A stretch of 64,000 nt of DNA, from positions 6,572,001 through 6,636,000 of the forward strand of contig CP085829.1 of NCBI GenBank assembly GCA_020809705.1. Direction: 5' to 3'. The position numbers were made by a program, and so were the translations under genes. Each line of letters begins with the position of its first letter. Position 1 is the first letter of the stretch. The notes below the pieces were generated by a model. That model was not told where the DNA came from and made no database searches. It saw only the letters and a program-made list of their open reading frames with translations. Shown piece by piece: positions 58,914 through 64,000 of this stretch. Source of the DNA: Calonectria ilicicola (Eukaryota; Ascomycota; Sordariomycetes; Hypocreales; Nectriaceae).

Positions 58914-59401
58914 CAAGGCGCTGTATTATGCAAACAATACCGGCAGCCCCCAATGCGTAGGACATGATGATGTATGAAGGCGATCGATCGATGATAGGAG
59001 CGTTGCAACTCGTCATGGTGAGGTTTTTGGTCGCTGGAGATGATGTCAATAACAGGAGCCGAGGGAGTATCAAAGATTCATTACATTTACTCACTCAAGG
59101 ACTCTTTTATACTGCAATTCTTGGCCACACAGTTCGCCATCCTGGCTTGGATGCCGTCGTTGGTGCACATACATGTGAGATTTGTTGGTAGACATGGGGA
59201 GTTTTCCACGGCAGTTAGTAGACATGACAGCTGTGTCCCGTTAGTGGTGAAAACTTTGAGTGCCGAGAAGAGGAATTCAGGTGGAAATCTTACAGCACAT
59301 GGGGGGAATTTAGAGCTAAGAGACCCTACGGAGGGCTCCGCAAGACCTGCCGGCAAAAGCGCGAGGCATATCACCAGCCAAACGTTCCATGTAGGCTGCA
59401 T
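58909..59401 (-). pseudogene. CFEM receptor paralogue, 5' part (signal peptide, CFEM, helix 1)
   Basis: Exon 1 (59401-59294) encodes a signal peptide (WLVICLALLPAGLA) and the first CFEM Cys; a 63-nt intron (59293-59231) follows, exon 2 (59230-59095, 136 nt) carries six further Cys, then a 61-nt intron (59094-59034) and the start of exon 3 with the eighth Cys and helix 1 (IMSYALGAAGIVCIIQRLVF). The frame then enters the LTR and stops at once. All eight CFEM Cys are present. The intron in 59293-59231 is a multiple of three without stops, so a simple ORF caller would read through it. Start chosen at 59401, since the 20 codons upstream lack a signal-peptide character. Right target duplication at 58909-58913 belongs to the exon. 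Confidence 0.85.
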
Positions 59402-61188
59402 AGTGGCGACTGGCTCTGTTGCGACGAGAGGGTTGCCGCCGGGGGTCCAGGGACGGGTCATTTATTTAACCCTCAATCTTTGGTCGATCTGGAGATGAAG
59501 ACTAGTCTAGTCAAACTAGGTTAACATGCTGAAGTGATTCACCCGGTCGGGTCCTATGCTCAATATCCGATCTGTGCACCAGCAAGAGTCTTGGCCATGC
59601 CTGTGCAAGGACGGGCATCGGCGCCAATCAGATCGACAAACATTTTGCATTGAGGACTTAATTGCGATCGTGGGGGACGGTATGACCAGAGCAGCGACTA
59701 GTGGTGTCATGATGATGAGGAAGATGTGATGAAACTTCTGCTAGCTGGCATCCAAGACATAACTAACGGGAGGGCCCACTGCCGTTGCCCAACATGGCAC
59801 CAGGAACAAATTTCCCTTGGATTGATTCTAGTCTCTTTCAGAAGTCTTCATCGTGACACGAACAAGACAGGTCGGGCCTTCCCTATGACATTTCAGACTA
59901 AAACCCGCCGTTTCGAAGGCCAAGAGTGAAGGGGGTCACTTGTTGATGCTAGATGGCGATTAGAGGAGTATGGCGGTTTCTAGTCAAGCCAGCGGCCACT
60001 TTTAGTGTCAATGCTCCATGTCGGACGAAGCACCAAGGCGTTTGTGGCTTGACTACGGATTTCCTGTCTGGGTGCAGCCTTACCAAGATGGCACGGGCAT
60101 GTAATGCGACTGTGTTGACAAGAGGAATAAATAGTTCCTAATCCTGATTTACCCATACATAATATCTAGTATACAAAGAGAAAAGAGGAGTCCAAAGTGT
60201 TTCCTACTGACAGGACAAATTGCATGGGAACAACCTTGGACCCTTTTTTGCTTTTTTAGATACTTGGATCCAACTGCCACTACGGCCACTACGGGAAGCG
60301 TGATTTGCGACGCATCACAATTTTGAAGAGGGTACTCCCTCAATTTAATTAAGCATTGAACTGCCGGGGACCCTTGCAGCCAAAAGCTGCAAGGCAATGT
60401 GGGCAAATGTCGACCACAACAACAAAGCTGTGAATGGGCTCGGACACTTCAAAGACACATTGATTTATTTTATTTGTATGACCAAGCTTCTAATGATCAG
60501 CCCGACATGGTCGGGATGAAGCCGGGACACCGTGCTGGCCAATGCGCGCTGCGATGGTGAAGTAAATTTGCCCAAAGCCGCCGAGTCTAAGACCAGGCCT
60601 TTGCTCTTTCGGGAGTAGCCGCCGCATTGGCTCTCGGGATTGATCCCGTAGCCGCCAAGGGCGCCTTTCAGAAACAAGACCTGCCTGATTGATTCCCACG
60701 GTCAAGTGTTTCCGGCATCATTCATCCCGACATGTTGCTGGACTCGCCTTTTGGGACTGGCGGGCTTGTCAAACCGCCTTCAAGCGTCCTGTGTCAAGGC
60801 GCTTCTCAAAGCAGCCCCGACGATGGATTTTGGCCAAATCAAGTGGCTGGCAAGCACGACGAATGTATGACTCGTTAATCGAAACACTAGCTATTATCCA
60901 GACAAGCCTGGCTCATTTAATTGTTTAACAACGAAACATCCACGCACCCACCATAGTAGATCATCAGCATGCTGGAACCGGGTGCAAGAAAGATAAAACA
61001 GAATTATACGAAGTATGAACGACTGGGTCGTGCGCAGTGTGTGTTGTATTTTATTCGTAGCCGACCTTGCTATCGTAAACCTCGCCAATATATTTTGTAT
61101 AAATCGTCAATCAATGATTGGATAACTTTTGCTCTCTACTGCAACTCTAGCATAATTCGCATAAAGGTCCGATTGACCAAAATAGTTT
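59402..61188. other. Intergenic region with coding-like fragments
   Basis: About 1.8 kb. Minus-strand frames at 59710-59516 (a Cys-containing peptide of 64 codons) and about 60677-60465 (FLKGALGGYGINPESQCGG...) look partly protein-like but have no recognised family and no splice partners. They may be relics. The remainder is featureless. Confidence 0.4.
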
Positions 61189-62955
61189 CTAGTATCCCAG
61201 CACCGGAGCAGCCTCATCTCCAATCAAGTAACCTATTGGCTCCTCGCGATATGAATCACGAACACAGCGGTCATAGTCTGAGCCTTTGAGATGTTTCAGA
61301 AGGTTTTCTTTGCCGTAATGAGGCCAATCAGCATCAACGATGGAGTTTGGATCATGCGAATTGACAAACCCGACCCAGGCGCCTTGTATTCGATCGTACA
61401 GACCGCGATCGTTTTCCAGGGAGGCATAACCGGGTTGATCGCAATCCTCACCCCATGTGCAGAACAGGTAAGGTATTTCGTACGTGTGAGCTGAACCATA
61501 CACTTCTGTATCGGCAGATTTATTTGCCGATAAAGCAATTTGAGCAAAAAGATACCCATAGAGGGGGCTCTTGCGACTGCAATTCTCGGTTAACCTCTGC
61601 ATCAGGAAACGACGAGGGGCAACAAAATTCCAATCAGACCAGACAGAGACGGCACGCTTAAACTGGTTCGTAGTGTAGGGTTCGAACCAGCGGGTGGTGA
61701 CATTCGTAAACCCACCGCTAGTTGCAGTACCGTTACTAGGGTAGGGGCATCCCACAGCAGGGACATCGGGGTAAAGCTCGAAAATTTTATTCATAACAGC
61801 AGTGGCATTTTCTGTATCAGCGTCGACTAAGGCTTGGGTCGTGAACCATGAGACAAACTCGTCGGCAGTGGTGACTTGAGACTCAAACATGGCCCCGAAA
61901 AAGCCACCCTCATCGTGGACACTGCCGGCAAGAATGGGAACATCAGCCACTTTTCCCGCGCTGATCAAAGCACGAGGTCTCTCGGGGAAAAAGTAGTCGC
62001 CTGGATAAATGACGGGGGAGAAAACATTGTTGCCTAAAACAACACCAGTGTTTTCAGCTTTTGTAATGGCGCTCAATAGGGTAGACCACTCGACTGTACG
62101 TAGACATTGGACTTGGTCAGCTGCGTCACCGCATCCTGCCCAAGAGGAAATATTGCGAAAAGTAGTAGTCACGCGCTCATTGTCAGCATCGAGAAACACG
62201 CCGGCCATGGGGCCACCTGATTGAATAATGGCGGCATGGAAAAGGCCATCTGGCTGGCCACCATTCGCGACAAGCTGTGAGCCAACACCCTGCGCGCCAG
62301 CGCTCTGACCCCAAATCGTGACATGGTTGGGGTTGCCCCCAAATTTAGCAATGTTGTCTTGAATCCAATGCAGCGCCTGGCGCTGATCATACAGTCCCAC
62401 GTTCAAGACAGCATTGCCAGATGCGGCGGCCTCGACGATATCCTTTCCGGCCATGAATCCAAAGCCAGCGTACCGATAAGACGACGAAATGTGAATGACT
62501 GGCTTGCCGAAGCGAGCACTCGCTGCGGCGAATGATGTCCCAGGGTATTCGGAGGGAGAGCCTGAAGTGAATCCACCTCCGTGGGTCCAAACAACTACAG
62601 GGACTTTGTCACCCTCCTCGACACCCTGAGGTCGATACAGATCTAGGAATAGGCAATCATCCCCTTCAAGACATGTGGTGCCACTATTAAAAGCATCTTG
62701 AACCACTGAAGTGTTTGCAGCCTCAACTGTCTCGGCCTTTCTGAATCTGTACGATGCATCAAGGGCTTTGGCAAAGCGTAATCCCTTAAAATATTCGATA
62801 TTATGGCCTGCTGATGTTGTGGTATTACCACGGAAATTACCCTGGTGCAAGGAAACTGTTGGGTAATGTGATACAGAGGAAGTCGCAGCAGGATCTGCCT
62901 TGATGGCGAAGATCCCAAGGCCTGCGATGGCCCTCAGCAAAGTGTTGGACTTCAT
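61189..62955 (-). CDS. Secreted carboxylesterase/lipase type B
   Basis: An intronless gene of 588 residues with an N-terminal signal peptide (residues 1-20). The alpha/beta-hydrolase core has the oxyanion stretch HGGG (125-128), the EDCLFLDLY-like signature with a Cys pair (95, 101: CLEGDDCLFLDLYRP), nucleophile Ser218 in WGQSAGAQG, a Glu in SVHDEGGFFG (about residue 343) and a His in GSAHTYEIPYLF (about 498) to complete the triad. Several N-glycosylation sequons support secretion. It should hydrolyse esters or lipids outside the cell; the substrate cannot be told from the sequence. The length is normal for the family. The ATG at 62955 is preceded by a CA-rich leader. Confidence 0.88.
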   Translation of the reverse strand: MKSNTLLRAIAGLGIFAIKADPAATSSVSHYPTVSLHQGNFRGNTTTSAGHNIEYFKGLRFAKALDASYRFRKAETVEAANTSVVQDAFNSGTTCLEGDDCLFLDLYRPQGVEEGDKVPVVVWTHGGGFTSGSPSEYPGTSFAAASARFGKPVIHISSSYRYAGFGFMAGKDIVEAAASGNAVLNVGLYDQRQALHWIQDNIAKFGGNPNHVTIWGQSAGAQGVGSQLVANGGQPDGLFHAAIIQSGGPMAGVFLDADNERVTTTFRNISSWAGCGDAADQVQCLRTVEWSTLLSAITKAENTGVVLGNNVFSPVIYPGDYFFPERPRALISAGKVADVPILAGSVHDEGGFFGAMFESQVTTADEFVSWFTTQALVDADTENATAVMNKIFELYPDVPAVGCPYPSNGTATSGGFTNVTTRWFEPYTTNQFKRAVSVWSDWNFVAPRRFLMQRLTENCSRKSPLYGYLFAQIALSANKSADTEVYGSAHTYEIPYLFCTWGEDCDQPGYASLENDRGLYDRIQGAWVGFVNSHDPNSIVDADWPHYGKENLLKHLKGSDYDRCVRDSYREEPIGYLIGDEAAPVLGY

Positions 62956-64000
62956 TTGACTTTGATTGATAAGGAACGAGATGAAGAAAGCAATGAATTA
63001 TCAATAGAAATGAAGATCTTATTTCTGGGATGAGTGAGAGAGGTAAACATTTTAACTTGACTTTTTATATCGATGTAAACGAAGCCGGCATCGCGCCATC
63101 CATCACCAAGATGTCCTCTGCTTCAACTTTCCACTTCCATTGGCTGTCGTAATAACGCCGCTTGGCGTTTCGGCACGCCCAGCCGTTCGGTTCCGGTATC
63201 GATCTCGAAATCACCAATACGAACGCACCAGCAACTACAAAATGAGGTCAGGATGGTCACTAAATTCAGTCTCATCCTTCTCTTTACCTAATATTTAAGT
63301 AAAAATATCAAGTTGGCTTTGTCTCTATGTTCGGTAGGATGCCATTTTCTTTTTCCAGCAAGAAAAGCGACTTTTTGTATTCATAAAATTCGGCATCGTA
63401 CTCCAAGACTTAGTTCTCTGAAATCAAGGCCAGAAAATCGAGGTCAGATTTTTCTTCTTCTTTTGTCCAAGTTCAATTTAATTTTGAGCCTCTAGCAAAT
63501 TTTCATTCATTGCAGTAAACTTTCCACGTCACCCGGTGTCCCCTGAAGTGGTAACCGTGCCTCGGAGAGCTACTCTTGCCAATCGGCTTGGTTTTATCCG
63601 CCCGCTTTTCCAAAACCAACAGTCAAAGCTCCTACCCTGTATTCTTCCTCCCATTTCTTCACATTTCATTATGTACAAACAGTGACTTCGTGCTAATTAG
63701 AGATTTGCATTGGCATTCTTTGTTGAGGATAGCTTATACTAAGGGCTGGATAATTTTATTTTGGTATGGGACATGTTTTTCCGTGAATCTACCATGTCAC
63801 CATCGTCGATCAGACGATCGGAATGATCGGAACTTTCCGTCCAAATGTTCTAGAAAAGTCACGACGGAAATTTCCGTGATACAGTTGTAGGGAACAATCT
63901 ACAGAGCCCCCCACACGTAGCCATGCAGAAATTAATTTTGGACCCCCAAGAACGGGCCAAAGATGGCACTAGAATGGGGCACAACGGCATCAAAGCCCGT
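62956..64000. other. Intergenic region to the right edge
   Basis: Promoter of the carboxylesterase (a TTTTTATATCGATG stretch at about 63061 may hold its TATA box), then about 900 bp with no supported gene. Confidence 0.5.

Noticed and set aside
59516..59710. Second CFEM-like small protein upstream of the split receptor
   Set aside because: The Cys spacing does not fit CFEM and no convincing signal peptide or splice structure was found.

Overview
The window looks like nuclear DNA of a filamentous ascomycete (Pezizomycotina, probably Sordariomycetes/Hypocreales; the exact genus cannot be read from the sequence). The evidence is many short introns (about 49-110 nt, mostly GT..AG), CFEM-type receptors, a Zn2Cys6 regulator, a PhiA-type cell-wall protein, and one 6.8-kb block driven to extreme A+T by C-to-T/G-to-A change, the mark of repeat-induced point mutation (RIP). 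Gene models were built by hand from splice sites and reading-frame arithmetic.

Layout. 1-726: a partial, unrecognised multi-exon gene running off the left edge. 2.2-4.8 kb: two convergent, related zinc-finger-like genes. 7.4 kb: a secreted PhiA-like protein. 9.0 kb: a broken HET-like fragment. 12-16 kb: a single-pass membrane protein, a small PD-(D/E)XK-like protein and a frameshifted FtsJ-like methyltransferase. 17.8-19.3 kb: an intact CFEM receptor. 19.6-26.4 kb: an amine module made of a permease and a peroxisomal-type monoamine oxidase transcribed divergently, followed by a Zn2Cys6 regulator. 26.7-28.2 kb: a BCS1-like AAA ATPase. 32-33.5 kb: a second PTH11-like membrane protein. 34.9-38.3 kb: a CaiB-type CoA-transferase convergent with a bZIP factor, with a nested palindrome upstream. 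40-50.7 kb: polysaccharide deacetylase, a tiny secreted Cys-rich protein, an orphan, a zinc alcohol dehydrogenase and an O-methyltransferase with an in-frame stop. 51.0-59.4 kb: a second CFEM receptor split by a RIP-degraded Copia retrotransposon. 61.2-63.0 kb: a secreted carboxylesterase.

How the genes may work together. Permease, oxidase and regulator form a plausible amine uptake and oxidation unit with candidate GATA-factor (nitrogen) sites between the divergent genes. The two CFEM receptors are paralogues with matching exon structure; one has been inactivated by the Copia insertion, which left a 5-bp target duplication. Several other genes carry single lesions (frameshift in the FtsJ-like gene, TGA in the O-methyltransferase, TGA in the HET fragment), so this looks like an accessory region in which genes are decaying. 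Much of the remaining sequence is intergenic with no gene that I can support.
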